From Balamuthia mandrillaris (taxonomy: Eukaryota > Discosea > Longamoebia > Balamuthiidae), in NCBI GenBank assembly GCA_031835245.1, contig JAVKOQ010000009.1:186001-250000 (forward strand): a stretch of DNA of 64,000 nucleotides, read 5' to 3'. The notes under the pieces were generated by a model, which was not told where the DNA came from, did not search any database, and saw only the letters and a program-made list of their open reading frames with translations. The position numbers and the translations under genes were made by a program. Positions 33,196 through 44,540 of this stretch are shown in pieces. Positions within the stretch are counted from its first letter, which is position 1. Every line of letters begins with the position of its first letter.

Positions 33196-36100
33196 TCACG
33201 AAAAACCAAACAATTTTTTCTTCTTGGACCCTTTCTTCTCATCTTCATCCGTTCCTCCACCCGCCACCCCTTTGTCAGCGGAGCCCTTCTTGTTGAACGC
33301 AGAGACGATGCGTCCCCGAATGGTTCCCCCGGTGCTGTTGCCTGAAGAAGGAAGGCCCGAAGCCGAAGAAGCCAGTGGATTAGGTTGCTCTGGCGTAGAA
33401 CCCCCTGCGCCAATGCCTGAGTTGCTTTCGCTGCCGCTGCTGGGGGCCAAAGAGCCCCTCCGATCCTTCTTCTTTTCCTTCTTCAGTTTCATGCTCTTGA
33501 TGCGCTTGGGCATGGATGCCCCTTTCTTCTTCTGATGCTGCTGTTCTTGCTCCTCCACGACCACGCTGCCGCTGTTGGTGGCGGCATGTTCCTCCCCCCC
33601 CTCTCCCTCTTCCTCGCTGCTCTCTCCTTCCCCTCCCCCATCTAACAGCGTGCCCAACCCTGTGCCAGCGATGTTGGAGATGGCGGAGCCGGAGGGGAGG
33701 CCCTCTGCGGCCTTGGCGGGCTCGCTCTGCAAGGCCTTGGCCCTCTCTCTGGCGTCCTCGATGAGCCTGATGATTTCCTTCTTGGCCTCGATGGAGGACG
33801 TCCTGATGACCACCCTTTTGTCCAGCAGGCGGTTGACGAGGACAAAGCTGGTGGAGCTGCCCGCCATTTGCATCTGTGTGGCCGCCATCAACATTTGCAT
33901 CTGCATCTCCAACTCTCCTGGTGGCAGTGCTCCCACGTGTGGTTGTTGTTGGTCTGTGGACGTGGTAGAGGCAGGAGAGGTAGGATCAGGAGCTTCCTCT
34001 GCTTCTGTTGTGGCAGCTCTTTCTTCGGATGCAGCGGCAGCTGCGGTGCCGCCACCGTTGTGAAGGCCGGAAATGGAGCGCCGCCATTGCTCCTGTTTGC
34101 CAACTAGGGGACTGTCAGAGCCACTGCCTTCCAGTGGTTGTTGTTGGTGGCGTTGGGTATGGATACCACTGCCTTCGCTTTCGGTGCCATCTTCGCCATC
34201 ATCCACAACAGGTGCACCCAGTTTGATTTCAGAGGAGGTACGACTCATACCTCCTCCTCCTTTTGTTTGTAACTGATGCTGCAGACCTGCAGATGAGGGC
34301 CTGTGGTGATAGTGATGTTGTTCGGCACCAGCTGCTGGCTTGTTGAGCTTGGAGTCTTCTTTGGACTTTAACCAATCCTCCAAAAGGCTGAGCTTGACTT
34401 CGTAGTGCAACAAGTTATAGTGCCTTATGAACTTGAACTTGTCCGACTTGAGCTTTTGCACTTCGACCATCATGTCATCAAAGAGGAAGAAGTGGTGCTC
34501 CTTGAACTTGATGCTGTCAGTGTGGTTGATGAACCGACCTTCTTCTCCGGGTTGCACCTCGTGAGAGCTCAGAGTCAGTTCCTTGATGAGCTCTCGGTGA
34601 GGACGGTCAAAGATATCCACGCCTTTTGGTTTACAAGCATCCTTCAGCTTGTAGAGCTTCTGGCGGGTCTCTTGGCTGCGTTTGCTCTCATTGACGTACT
34701 TGTTGACGTTTTGGATAGTGCCCAAGAGGTTCTTTATCTTGGAGTGCTCCGCGCTGTCGTCTGGCGTGTAGCGCAGAATGTCACGCAACAGTAACTCATA
34801 ACGAGGCAAACGTTGTACCGGCTTTGAAAGAGGAAAGGAGAAATAAGCAAACGGATATAGCAAGAAGAAATAAGCAAACGGATATAGCAAGAAGAAACAA
34901 CTGAAACGAAGAAGGAAGGGACAGAAGGAAGGAAGCAGTACCATGATGAGGTGATCATGAAGGCCAAGGCTGTTGCACTCGGGTCTACTCTTACATTGCT
35001 GAAGGAAGGCCTTGAAGGCGGCGCTATTGGACAACTTCTTCACTCTCTTGTGCGCGTTGTCATAGTTGTTGATGTACTGAGTGTACATCTTCAAGAAGGG
35101 GATGAAAGTTCCCAAGTTATCGCACAGATTCTTCAGGATGGAGCCGCCTCCTTCCTCGTGGGTCTTTTCAAGATCAGACAGCAGCTTCTGGTTGAGCTCA
35201 AAGATGACGTCCACGTTGGAGAACACGGTTTGGATGTCCTTGACGCTCATCAGTTCATCTGCCCGAACTCCCTTGAGATATACTTCCACCAACACTCGAA
35301 GCCCGTTCACGTAGGTTCGTTCCGTTTGCAGGAACTCGGCTGTCAATGCTTCCACCTGTTGTTCTGGTGTCTTCTTTCGATCGGGTTGTGGAGTGGTAGG
35401 TTGTGACGTTGTGGTGCCCTTGAGAGCTTCGATGGCTGAAGAAGAATGAGATGGAGACGGAGACGGAGAGGAAGGCGCAGGTGGAAGTTTAGTGGGCGTG
35501 GCATCGCTGCTTACTGACATGTCTGGTTGTGGAGGTGGTTGCAGTTGATTGGAGGAGGTGTTGTTTTTGCCATAGCTTTGGCTCAGACTTCGAACGAGCG
35601 GGGAGACCTTCGGCGGGTTTGGATTACTGTTGCTGCTGCTGTTGAGAGAAGAAATGGTCGCAGAAGGCCCTCTGGTGCTCCCCCGGTTTCCTGCGCCGGT
35701 GCCAGCAACAAGAGCAGCTACTGTTCCTGAACCCGCAGCGCCTACAGTGACGGTAGGGGTAGAAGCACCCATGACGATAGAGGAGGGATGCCCAGGTTTA
35801 GGATACGCTTCTTTGAGAATCTCCTCCACTTTGGCTCTTGCTTCGCTCATAGGAACGGGGGTCACTGCTGGTCGCTTCAACAGGTCAGACTGCCACTGTT
35901 GGAGTTTCTTTACCATTGTTTCGTGGACCTCTTTGAGCCTTTGCAGTTCTTCCTCTGGGGACATGTTGGTTTTTGTGATAAGAGACGCGACCTTGGAACC
36001 CGCTCCTTGACCGCTGCCTCCTGCAACCGCTTGTACTTGTTCTTGTATCTGTTGCACGTTCGGCCTTGGAAGAGTTGCTGTAATAGTTGTTGTTGTTGCG

Positions 36101-36483
36101 GAGACAACAGGTTCAGAGTGGGAGGTTGTCGCGTAAGCAGGAAGAGACGATGAGGAAGCAGACAATGAGGAGAAAGAAGCCTCGCTGAATGTTGGAGAAG
36201 GTTTGGTATCGCGAGAAGGAGGAGGGGGAGGCTGTGTGGATCTGGGGCTTAGTACCGCTGGAGGCTGCGTTGCGGCGTTGTCTGTAGCGCTGGTGGGAGC
36301 TGTGGTTGACGTTGGGGTGGGAGAGGCGTGCTGAGTTGGTGTCGGTGGTAAAGCACGAGTAGGGACGGCATGCTTGGTGGGAGGGGCTACTATTTGCGGC
36401 GTTGTTGCAGTTGTTGATGTCTCAACAGCCTTGCCTTCGCCTTCCGGCGAAGAGTTCTCAGGTTGTTCCATACCTCCCCGCAC
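33196..36483 (-). CDS. RhoGEF (DH-PH) protein
   Basis: Two exons (36483-34942 and 34821-33196) give 1055 residues. The N-terminal 370 residues are Pro/Ser/Thr-rich and probably disordered. The DH domain spans about 375-580: EQQVEALTAEFLQTERTYV at its start, and PVQRLPRYELLLRDIL in the conserved helix after the intron. A PH domain follows (about 600-690: GRFINHTDSIKFKEHHFFLFDDMMVEVQ). The long tail has Ser/Glu/Gln-rich blocks and ends KKKLFGFS. It activates Rho-type GTPases by nucleotide exchange; the Rho-like GTPase at 30339 is a neighbour but not a proven partner. The 120-bp intron (34822-34941) is a multiple of three and free of stops, so unspliced mRNA would read through. Confidence 0.93.
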   Translation of the reverse strand: MRGGMEQPENSSPEGEGKAVETSTTATTPQIVAPPTKHAVPTRALPPTPTQHASPTPTSTTAPTSATDNAATQPPAVLSPRSTQPPPPPSRDTKPSPTFSEASFSSLSASSSSLPAYATTSHSEPVVSATTTTITATLPRPNVQQIQEQVQAVAGGSGQGAGSKVASLITKTNMSPEEELQRLKEVHETMVKKLQQWQSDLLKRPAVTPVPMSEARAKVEEILKEAYPKPGHPSSIVMGASTPTVTVGAAGSGTVAALVAGTGAGNRGSTRGPSATISSLNSSSNSNPNPPKVSPLVRSLSQSYGKNNTSSNQLQPPPQPDMSVSSDATPTKLPPAPSSPSPSPSHSSSAIEALKGTTTSQPTTPQPDRKKTPEQQVEALTAEFLQTERTYVNGLRVLVEVYLKGVRADELMSVKDIQTVFSNVDVIFELNQKLLSDLEKTHEEGGGSILKNLCDNLGTFIPFLKMYTQYINNYDNAHKRVKKLSNSAAFKAFLQQCKSRPECNSLGLHDHLIMVLLPSFCPFLLRFSCFFLLYPFAYFFLLYPFAYFSFPLSKPVQRLPRYELLLRDILRYTPDDSAEHSKIKNLLGTIQNVNKYVNESKRSQETRQKLYKLKDACKPKGVDIFDRPHRELIKELTLSSHEVQPGEEGRFINHTDSIKFKEHHFFLFDDMMVEVQKLKSDKFKFIRHYNLLHYEVKLSLLEDWLKSKEDSKLNKPAAGAEQHHYHHRPSSAGLQHQLQTKGGGGMSRTSSEIKLGAPVVDDGEDGTESEGSGIHTQRHQQQPLEGSGSDSPLVGKQEQWRRSISGLHNGGGTAAAAASEERAATTEAEEAPDPTSPASTTSTDQQQPHVGALPPGELEMQMQMLMAATQMQMAGSSTSFVLVNRLLDKRVVIRTSSIEAKKEIIRLIEDARERAKALQSEPAKAAEGLPSGSAISNIAGTGLGTLLDGGGEGESSEEEGEGGEEHAATNSGSVVVEEQEQQHQKKKGASMPKRIKSMKLKKEKKKDRRGSLAPSSGSESNSGIGAGGSTPEQPNPLASSASGLPSSGNSTGGTIRGRIVSAFNKKGSADKGVAGGGTDEDEKKGSKKKKLFGFS

Positions 36484-36759
36484 TAGCGAACCAGTGAACG
36501 CTTAAAATTAAATTGAAGCGACGTCGCGTTGAGTACCCGACCTTTGGTTTTCCTTTGCCGTTCTCTCCTTTCTTCTCCCAACAAACTCCCTCCTCCTCAA
36601 CCAAAACCCTGGCCAACCAATTCTTGTGGCTGCACGAAGAGACATATGATTCCCTATTTTAGCCCAGCACGAAACTCCGTTGGTTTCCTTTTTAACGACT
36701 TGAGCGTGTCCCTCTGCGAAGAGCAAAAAAGAAAAAGGACAGCGTGTGTGTGAGAGAGA

Positions 36760-36800
<41 letters not shown>

Positions 36801-36896
36801 CAACAACTCACAGGAAGTGGCCATACAAGTGGTTTTGTTTAACAGTAATAAAAAATTTGAAAAGTGGAAATAAAAAGAAGAATCCTTACTGTTTCT
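36484..36896. promoter_or_regulatory. RhoGEF upstream region
   Basis: A 410-bp gap between two minus-strand genes. GCGACGTCGC palindrome-like word at 36518-36527, 35 bp before the RhoGEF ATG. (GA)n at about 36762-36794, CT on the sense strand. No ORF of note. Confidence 0.5.
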
Positions 36897-39248
36897 TCAA
36901 ATCTCATCCGTTAGGATCCAGGAAAGACTCTTCGGACTGTCGGATCGCGAAACTTTCTTTTTGGCCGCAGAGGAGGAGGAAGAAGACTTGGAGACCTCTT
37001 TTTCTCTGCCTGCTATCAATGATTGGGTTCCTCTCTCTGATAGTGCCCTCTCAGTGCTTTGTTTCTTTGTGGTGGAAGTTTTGGAGCCGTCGGAATCGGC
37101 CAGCAGTTGTACCTTCTTCTTGTGTCTCGATGGCTTGTATTCCAAATCGTCCTCTTCTGCTGTTTTCATAAAGAAGGAGAGTAAAGTAGAGAGAGAGAGA
37201 GAGAGAGAGAAAGAGAAAGAGCAGCATGAGATACCTTCAGGAAACAAACGAACGCAAAAGAACCGGAAACCATGAAAAGAGATACCTTTACCAGAGGCGC
37301 TTCTAGGAGTAGTAGACTTGTGACTAGACCTCTCTTTCTTCGATGATGACGATGACGAGGAAGAAGAAGAAGATGACGATGAAGAAGAGGAACTAGAATG
37401 ATCAATGCTATATTTCTTCCTTGTAGACGAAGATGAAGCCGAAGAAGAAGATGTTGAGCCAGTTGAGGCAGCTCTTTCTTTTGGAGGAGGCTCCTTGATG
37501 CTAACAGCAGCCTGCGGGGCAGCCGCGGGAGGCGCCCCAGGGGCAGCAATAGTAGTTGCAACGCCTGCCTTTGCTGCTTGTATGATAGCTTGAGCTTGCT
37601 CTAAGGCCAGTTTGCGCGCCTCCTCTTCAGCCGCTTCTATTCTACCTGCTTCCTCAAACATCTTATCCAACCGCGGAAGAATGTCCGTCGCAAAGTGAGG
37701 CCTGTAATATGCAACGGGAAAAATCATAGGTAAGCTCAGAGAAAAAAATACAAGCACAAAAAAGCCAAGAAAGACGAGAGAACCGTTTAGCAGGGTCTTG
37801 CTGCCAACAATCCTCCATCATTTTCCTGTATTCAGGATCAGGACAGTCAGCTGGAACCTCTGGTCTTTCCCCTCTCGACAACGACTTGATGATTTGAAAC
37901 GAGGTCAAGCCTTCGAACGGAAACTTGCCCGTAATGGCCTCCCAGCACACCATGCCAAAAGCATATATGTCGGCCGCTTTGGTGGCTTTGCCTCCATCCA
38001 GAAGTTCTGGAGCGGTCCAGTTCAATGTGCCGACATTCGTCACTGTTGCTACTTGACGGCCTTTGGTTGCTTCTTTGGAGATACCAAAGTCGCAAACTTT
38101 TGCTTTGTAATGGTCGTCAATCTATATACCGCACAGAACAAAGGCAATAACAAAGAAAAAGGAAGGAAGGAGTAAGCGACTCAGAAAGGAAGGAAGGATT
38201 GGAGAAGGAGACGGGGACGAGGCCGAGAGCTAACCAAAACGTTGAGCGACTTCAAGTCTCTGTGTAAGATGACAGGGCGGCTTTCATGAAGATAGCACAT
38301 GCCTCTGGCTATATCCCTGACCAACTGGATCGTTTTCTTCCAGGACAGTTTCTGTTTGTTGACCACATCGTGAAGGTTTCCGTTCGGCACAAACTCGGTG
38401 ATGAAGAATACATCGTTTGGCTGCAAACATGCTCCCAAAAACAAGACAATGTTTGGGTGCCGAAGTTCACTTGTTTTAGCGGGAAGGAGAAGGGAAGAGA
38501 GGTTTAGATGAAGCGTTATCAGCGAGATGAGAAAGATACAGAAAAGCCAAAAGAAAACAGGGGAAGATGATTAAAAACAAAAAGAAAAACAGCGAACACA
38601 AAGGAAAATACAATAACAGAGAGGGATTAAAAGGTGGCAGTTTAAAGATACCTCATCATGTCTATCTCTTGTTTGAAATTGTTGAGAGATGCTTCATCAT
38701 CGCACAACAAGACTTTAATAGCAACCGTGATGCCTCGCCACAACCTTTTTGTTAAAAGGTTAAACCTTCCCCTTAACATATTCTAATGCAAAGAATGAGA
38801 ACACAGGAGAATCAAGGACGTACCCCTTATAAACCGCTCCAAAGCCTCCTTGACCGAGCTTCTCTCCCGTCTTCTGTATTTCGGTCGGCAATATCTCCCA
38901 TTTTGGCGAAGTACGATGTGGCTCGTGGCTGGAGGATGAGGAGGAAGAAGAGGATGGAGGCTGGGGAGCGGAGGAGGCGCGTTTCTCTGACTCGCTCGGG
39001 GGAGTGTTGTTGTTGCTGTGCTGGATTTCTATTTCGTTGCCCGTGGTGGCAAACTTTGGAGGGCCTTCCTCCACTATTGTGAGGCTGGCTCGGTTGTTGT
39101 CTCTGCTGCGGCTGACTCTGTCGGATTTGCTGGTTTCTTTTCTCTCGCGATGTCGCTCCGAGCTGCGCCGCGAGGAGGTATGATCGCCGCTTGCACGTCG
39201 TTCGTCTCTGACTTTGCTCGACTTTCTTGCTTCTTTTCTATCTCCCAT
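36897..39248 (-). CDS. TKL-family protein kinase
   Basis: Six exons (39248-38824, 38744-38652, 38469-38235, 38121-37784, 37701-37286, 37159-36897) give 589 residues. After a basic Ser/Arg-rich N-terminus of about 130 residues comes the kinase domain (about 130-400): glycine loop LGQGGFGAVYKG, VAIK lysine, HRDLKSLNVL catalytic loop, DFG in VCDFGIS, APELL for the APE motif, and WQQDPAKRP near its end. The HRDLKSxN and DFGxS/xR patterns are those of tyrosine-kinase-like (Raf/MLK/DrkA-type) kinases, which mainly phosphorylate Ser/Thr. The C-terminal tail is Ala- and Ser-rich with a 19-residue Ser run. An alternative upstream Met exists in frame through a probable leader intron. Confidence 0.94.
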
Positions 39249-39548
39249 CTTTCCTTCCTGAAGAAAACCTAACAAAAAACAAAAAACTTTTAGTCCAACA
39301 AGCAACCCTTTGAACAATGTAAAAAATAAACAGCTGGTTTCTTCTTCTTCTTCCCTCTTTTTCTTTTAGACCCCCTCCTTGGATATTATGTGTACACACC
39401 GCTAAAAGGCGGTTGTGAAAAACAAGTTCTCGAAACGACGTACCTTTTCCTTATTTAAACAGGAATGCCGTTTCTCCATTGGTCTGTTTTTTTTGTTTAG
39501 CCGAAACAACCAACACTCTGCTTTGTTTTTTTGGTTTTGCCTTGCAGC

Positions 39549-39601
<53 letters not shown>

Positions 39602-39807
39602 GTAACCACTTGAAACGAGGAACGTTTTGTGATCACATTCACAAACGTGACCAAAAGAGAGCAACGAAGCAACGGAGCAAAAACGAGACAAGATACGACC
39701 TTCCTGTCTTCGTCTAGTGTTTCTCTTGATCCCCCCTCTCTGCTCTCTCCTCTCTGCCTTCCTGCCTCGTTGTCGCACGTTATTTTTTTTTATTTTTGTG
39801 TTTCAGG
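39249..39807. promoter_or_regulatory. TKL kinase upstream region
   Basis: A 560-bp gap between minus-strand genes. A (GA)n tract at 39547-39593 is CT on the sense strand and may lie in a 5' leader intron. A stem-loop at about 39396-39417 has CACACCGC pairing with GCGGTTGTG (one bulge) around TAAAAG. No coding ORF. Confidence 0.5.
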
Positions 39808-41476
39808 TCAGGTCCAGGGTTGGAGGCCGATCAGTTTCTTCCCCAAGTCTGAGAGAGGTAAGGCTGCATAGTCCACCGCATCGGGATACTTTCGCATGAT
39901 TCTTCTTGGGGCGTATTTGTCCCGTTCTTCACATTCTTCTGTTGCTGGCAGCATTCTTCACAGAGAACAAATAAGAATGTACGAAAAAGAAACGAAAAGG
40001 GATGAAAGTAGAAGAGCGAGCGAGCGAGAGAGAGAGAGCGAGAGAGAGAGCTTGAGAAACTAACCTAACGAATTGGTATAGTCTCATCTTTGAGGAACGA
40101 TTGGCAGATGCAGAGTGGGCAGACCCCGCATCCCATATCAACATCTCACCTTTCCTGTTGTCCATCCAATAAGTCAGAGGCACCAACAACGAAAACAACA
40201 TGTGTCGGTTCAACGTTTGATAGTTTCAACAGTTCGCTTACCTCAACGGAATGTGCTGGGCATACCGTTGCATGGGGTGATCCTCTGGAACGTTGATCTG
40301 CACCCAGCGGCGGTGCGGCGCGGCGTTCTCCCTTACAAACGTGGGCAGGAACGCTGCGCTTCCTGGAACCACCATGGTGCAGCCCACCTCTGTGGGGCCG
40401 TCCTCCAAAGCGATGAGGCCCTGATACATCGGTGGCAGCGGCGGACTCTGATCAAGGCTGTCGACGTAGACCCATGGGTTTAGATCCCAGTGCAACTTGA
40501 GGTCCCATCCCCATTCCGGCTTGTCGACGAGCGTTGAGGTTCCTGTTATAAGGGGAGAAGCAACGAAGCATGTAAATAAAGACGCAGAGCAGGACGAAGA
40601 AGGAAGAAGGAGGACCAAAGACCAAAGAACAACAACAAGACAAAGCAACCAGCAACTATAAGGACGAACCATCCTCATGACGCCAAGGTAGAGCAGTGGT
40701 TCCACGAGCAACGCCCCACTTGTCGATAGAGCACCACAACTGCTCCCTTCCCTCGTAAATGCTGCAAAATGTCTTGTAAACGTTCTCGCTGGTCCTGTTC
40801 TCAAACGCTTTCGCTGCAAACGTCGGAGCATCGAACAGGAACTTTCTTCCGCTGGGCCAACGTTTGGTTTGCCATGTTGTTGGGTCGTCCTTTTCGACTT
40901 TCTCTTCTTCCTCTTCTTCTTTCTGTTGCTCTCCTTTTGGCTTTTGAGGTTGAAGCCGCTTCGTTCGGTAGAGATGGTTTACGTCGAGGAAGAGGGCGTC
41001 CACCGTTTCGCGGCATTCTTCGGCGGAGAGCACTCGCACGATGCAAAAGCCGTACTTTCGGAGCATGGCCAGGTACTCTTGGCTTTCCTCCGGCTCGAAC
41101 GAACGCAGGTAACCTGTTCATAAACACGAAACGAAAGGCGTGAGCGTTTAGCCGCGAGTCACGGAGGATGAGGGGGAAGAGACGAACGATGCAAGAGAAG
41201 ATAACCACAAAGAGAAGTGAATGACGACTAGAAGAGCAGAGCAAGCCGGAAAGGAAAAGAGAACGACGGAGAGAGGGAAAAGAGAACGACGGAGAGAGGG
41301 AAAAGGGAACCATCGGGAGAAGAAGGGTAAGGCTCAAAGAGCTGCTTCCATTGCTCCTCCGTTCGCTGCGGGGCCGCTTCGACGCTCGCCGCCTTCTTGC
41401 CCTTCCGTTTGTTCTTCCTGTTGTAGCCATAGCTTCGGCTCTTTTGCTGTTTCTTCTTCGTTGCATTGTTTTGCAT
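39808..41476 (-). CDS. Phytanoyl-CoA-dioxygenase-like oxygenase
   Basis: Five exons (41476-41311, 41113-40670, 40542-40242, 40154-40065, 39955-39808) give 382 residues. The double-stranded beta-helix of the PhyH class is visible: KYGFCIVRVLSAEECRE near the start, then HWDLNPWVY with the HxD metal pair at about 220, GCTMVVPGSA, and GEMLIWDAGSAHSASAN for the distal His. Arg in the last strand would bind 2-oxoglutarate. An acidic insert (about 100-120) and a Lys/Arg-rich start are extra. PhyH proteins hydroxylate diverse small molecules; the substrate cannot be told. Intron 4 has a sense-strand CT tract. No targeting peptide recognised. Confidence 0.82.
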
Positions 41477-41589
41477 TCTCTTCTCTTCTCTTCCTTTTCG
41501 TTTCTTTTTCTTTCTTTCTTTCTTTCTTGCTTAAAAGCTATAAGAAGAGCGTTACAGGAAGGCTCTTCGCAGAAAAATAATAATAAAAA

Positions 41590-41768
41590 AAAGAAAAAGA
41601 AAAGAGATAACAACACTGTTTTGTTCGAAAACAATGGAACAGAAGAAGACGAAGACCAAGGAGAAGAAGAACAAGAAGAAGAAGAAGAAGAAAGAGAAAG
41701 AAGGGAAAAGCTCCACAAACAATTACAAACGAAAACAAAACCAACTCCCAATGCAACACTCTTCTTCC
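41590..41768 (+). repeat. Duplicated segment, source copy
   Basis: Contains the first possible ATG of the TPR/F-box gene. 41633-41690 recurs inverted at about 43794-43844, and 41683-41768 recurs direct at about 43903-43990, both with near identity. The (AAG)n at 41670-41695 marks the boundary between the two halves. Confidence 0.85.
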
Positions 41769-43710
41769 TCTTCCTCTTCCTCTTCCTCTTCTCCTCCTTC
41801 CTCTTCTCCTCCCTCTACTCCCTCTTCTTCTTCCTCTTCTCCTTCCTCTACATCAAACAAGTCCAAAAGGAGAGAAACGAAGAAACGAAAAAAGAACACC
41901 ACGGAACAAGAACAAGAAGAACAAGAAGAGCGCAGCAGGGCGAACGACCCGAACGCTGCCGAGCAAGCCGTCCGCTCGCTTTGCGCGGAGGGGGACTGCT
42001 TCTCCGCCCTCGCCCTTTGCACGGAGGCCCTGCAGCGCTGGCCGCAGCGGCGGCGGACGTTCTTGGCGCTGCGGTGCGAGCTGCGCCTCCGCTTGAGGCA
42101 GTTCGAGAGGGCGGTGGAGGACGGCTTGGCCTTGACCACGGGAGAAGAGGAGGAGGAGGAGAAGAGCGAGGGTGGAAGCGGAAGAAGGAGCAGGTATTAT
42201 GTGTTGCTTGGAAAGGCTTACATTGGTCTTGCTCAACAGGTTCTTCTTCTTCTTCTTCTTCTTCTTCTTCTTCTTCTTCTTCTTCTTTCTTCTTCTTCTT
42301 GTTCTTGTTCTTCTTGTTCTTCTTCTAATACTTTTTTTTGAATGTTGATGAAGAGGGAACAAGAAAAGCCGTATGTGGTACCAGCAAGAAAAGGCTCAAC
42401 TGAAAACACACGCCTCTGCCTATATCAACAAGCATTTGACACGTTGGCTGCTGGCAAACAAGTTTGGTTCCTTCTCCTTCTTGTTCTTCTTCTTGTTCTT
42501 CTTCTTCTTCTTCTTCTTCTTCTTCTTCTTCTTGTTTCTGCTTCTCCGTCTCCGTCTCCGTCTCCATCTTCTTCTTGTTTCTTCTCCTCCTTGGTCTCCT
42601 CATCTTGTTGTTCTTCTACATCTTCTTCTCCTTCTTCTCCTCCTCCCTGTTCCTCTTTTTCCTTTTCTTCTTCTTGTTCTTCTTCTTCTTGTTCTTCTTG
42701 TTCTTCTGCTTATCATTCAGCTGACCAACTGAGCAACACCCAGTTATATCCCGATTGCAAAGAGATAGCAGAGGTGCTAGAGGCCAGCAAATGCATTCGA
42801 AAGTTGGACTTTATGACGAATCTCCCAGAAGAGGTGACCGTCCTCATCTTCTCCTACCTTCGGGAAAAGCATTTGAAGGCCGTCTCCTTGGTGTGCCGTC
42901 GTTGGTACCAGTTGTCGTGTGATGACCTCTTGTGGAAGCGCGTTCTAGACGCCAAACTTGCACTTCGTGCTACCACCATTTGTCCTGACGGTAACGCTTT
43001 CTCCTTCTTTCCTTGTTGTTGCTTTCTTTTCATGCTTTCTTTCTTGACGTTTCCTTCCCTTCCTCTCCTTCCTCGTGTCCTTTTGCTGTTAACTTACAAA
43101 CGCTCAAACAGGCTTTCCGTCCGTAAAAGCTTATCTCAAAGCAGTATGTCAGCAATGGTACATCATCGACACCATTCGCCTCCACTTTGCCAACCGGTCT
43201 CATTTCATCGAAGAGATGCAACTCTCCTCTGTCATCCAGCTTTACAACGACCGACAGCAACACCATCACTTTCTCCCTCTTCTTCGTTTGCTGCAAGGGG
43301 TCTTTTGCGAAGCCGTTCGTTTGAGCTATCCCTCTTACTCGCCCAACACCACAAACGCCCGTTGGATGCAAGTATCCAGCAAAGCTGCCGAGACTTTGTT
43401 GTTCAACCTCGTTCAATGTCAGGAAACTGTTCAGGAAATCCTTTACTGCATGCGTCTTGCTGCTTCTTCTTCTTCGTCTTCTTCCTCGTCTTCTCCTTCG
43501 TCTTCGTCGCCAAAGAGGAAAGGAGCAAATGAAGAGGGAATGGAACCATTATGTTTCTTCTTGAACGTGAAATCGTTTGGGGGCTGGGAGAAGTACGTGA
43601 TGTTTGTTTGCATCGGCTTTGTGTTGTTCACGTCGGTCGGCAGGACATCTGCCGTTCCTCCTGAACAAATCCTTTGGGAGTATTCTCCTTCGCAGGATCA
43701 AGAATTATAA
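41634..43710 (+). CDS. TPR and F-box protein
   Basis: Four exons (41634-42239, 42354-42461, 42744-42990, 43112-43710) close in frame to 519 residues. The first 105 are Lys- and Ser-rich. TPR-like units follow: AVRSLCAEGDCFSALALCTEAL, RTFLALRCELRLRLRQFERAV, YYVLLGKAYIGLAQQ and LYQQAFDTLAAGK. The F-box is at about 260-300 (NLPEEVTVLIFSYLREKHLKAVSLVCRRWYQL). The helical tail has no known domain. The TPR-then-F-box order resembles FBXO9/Pof-type Skp1-cullin adaptors. Introns 1 and 2 are almost pure TTC repeats, so exon 2 borders are uncertain. The start may be the Met at 41752, since 41590-41768 is part of a duplicated repeat. Confidence 0.75.
42241..42330 (+). repeat. (TTC)n in F-box gene intron 1
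   Basis: Near-pure TTC with TTG variants filling intron 1, pyrimidine on the sense strand. It probably supplies the polypyrimidine tract. Confidence 0.92.
42476..42716 (+). repeat. (TTC/TCC)n in F-box gene intron 2
   Basis: About 240 bp of TTC-, CTCC- and CCGTCT-type repeats filling intron 2. The exact donor and acceptor of this intron are hard to fix. Confidence 0.9.
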
Positions 43711-44174
43711 GTATCCTGATTCATTCTTGCATTGCTTGTCTTCTGCTTCTGCTTCTTGTTCTTGTTCTTGTTCTTCTTCTTGTTCTCGTTCTTCTTCTTC
43801 TTGTTCTTCTTCTCCTTGGTCTTCGTCTTCTTCTGTTCCATTTTTTAAAAAGTGTTTTTGTCTCTCTTTTTTTGTTTTCTCTATGAGAAGAAGAAGAATG
43901 AAGAAGAAGAAGAAGAAAGAGAAAGAAGGGACAAGCTCCACAAACAATTACAAACGAAAACACAAACCAACTCCCAATGCAACATTCTTCTCCTTCCTCC
44001 TTCCTCTTCTCCTTTATGAGTGTGACATCAGCATTCTACATATTTGTGTAAAGCTGACGTAAAGAACATTTCAATATATCCCGAGTTTCCCGAATAATTA
44101 TCGAAAAAGGCGAATAAATGATTTATATCCAACAAATTTTTGTAAATAAAAAAAAGTTCGAAAAAGAAAGAAAG
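43711..44174. other. Intergenic with duplicated segment, F-box 3' flank
   Basis: A 464-bp gap in tandem plus-strand genes. 43735-43990 is a second copy of the F-box gene's 5' end, half inverted. 44090-44170 is AT-rich and is the likely promoter/leader of the enoyl-CoA hydratase gene. Confidence 0.65.
43794..43990. repeat. Duplicated segment, rearranged copy
   Basis: 43794-43844 is the reverse complement of about 41634-41690: perfect over about 50 bp, including ATGGAACAGAAGAAGACG. 43903-43990 repeats 41683-41768 in direct order with two or three differences, including CTCCACAAACAATTACAAAC. About 45 bp of poly-T/A-rich DNA lies between the halves. Confidence 0.85.
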
Positions 44175-44494
44175 ATGCAAAGCAGCAGGGTGAGTTTAGG
44201 CGGTGCAGCGCGTTCCTCTTCCGCTGCGTTGGGTCTTCGTCGTGCCACTGCGGGTTGGAGGGCCTCGTGCTTGAGAAGGGCTGCTGTTCCTGCCTATTGT
44301 TCTTCTTCCCGCAGTCTTTTCGTTCTGGCTAAAGCCTCGGGCATGGGTGCTGCTCACCGCTTGTCCCCCTTCGTTGCTGCTCGACGTAAGCGATCTCTTG
44401 TCTCTTCTCTCTCTCTCTCTCTCTCTGCGTTAGTTGTTGCAAAGCAAATATTTAATTGTTCCTCTCTTTTCCTCGTTCTCTCCCTTCGCTTCTC

Positions 44495-44540
<46 letters not shown>

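Noticed and set aside
39249-39317. Extra N-terminus for the TKL kinase from an upstream in-frame Met
   Set aside because: The added residues are hydrophobic and T/A-rich, more like a leader intron than protein; the Met at 39248 begins the basic region.
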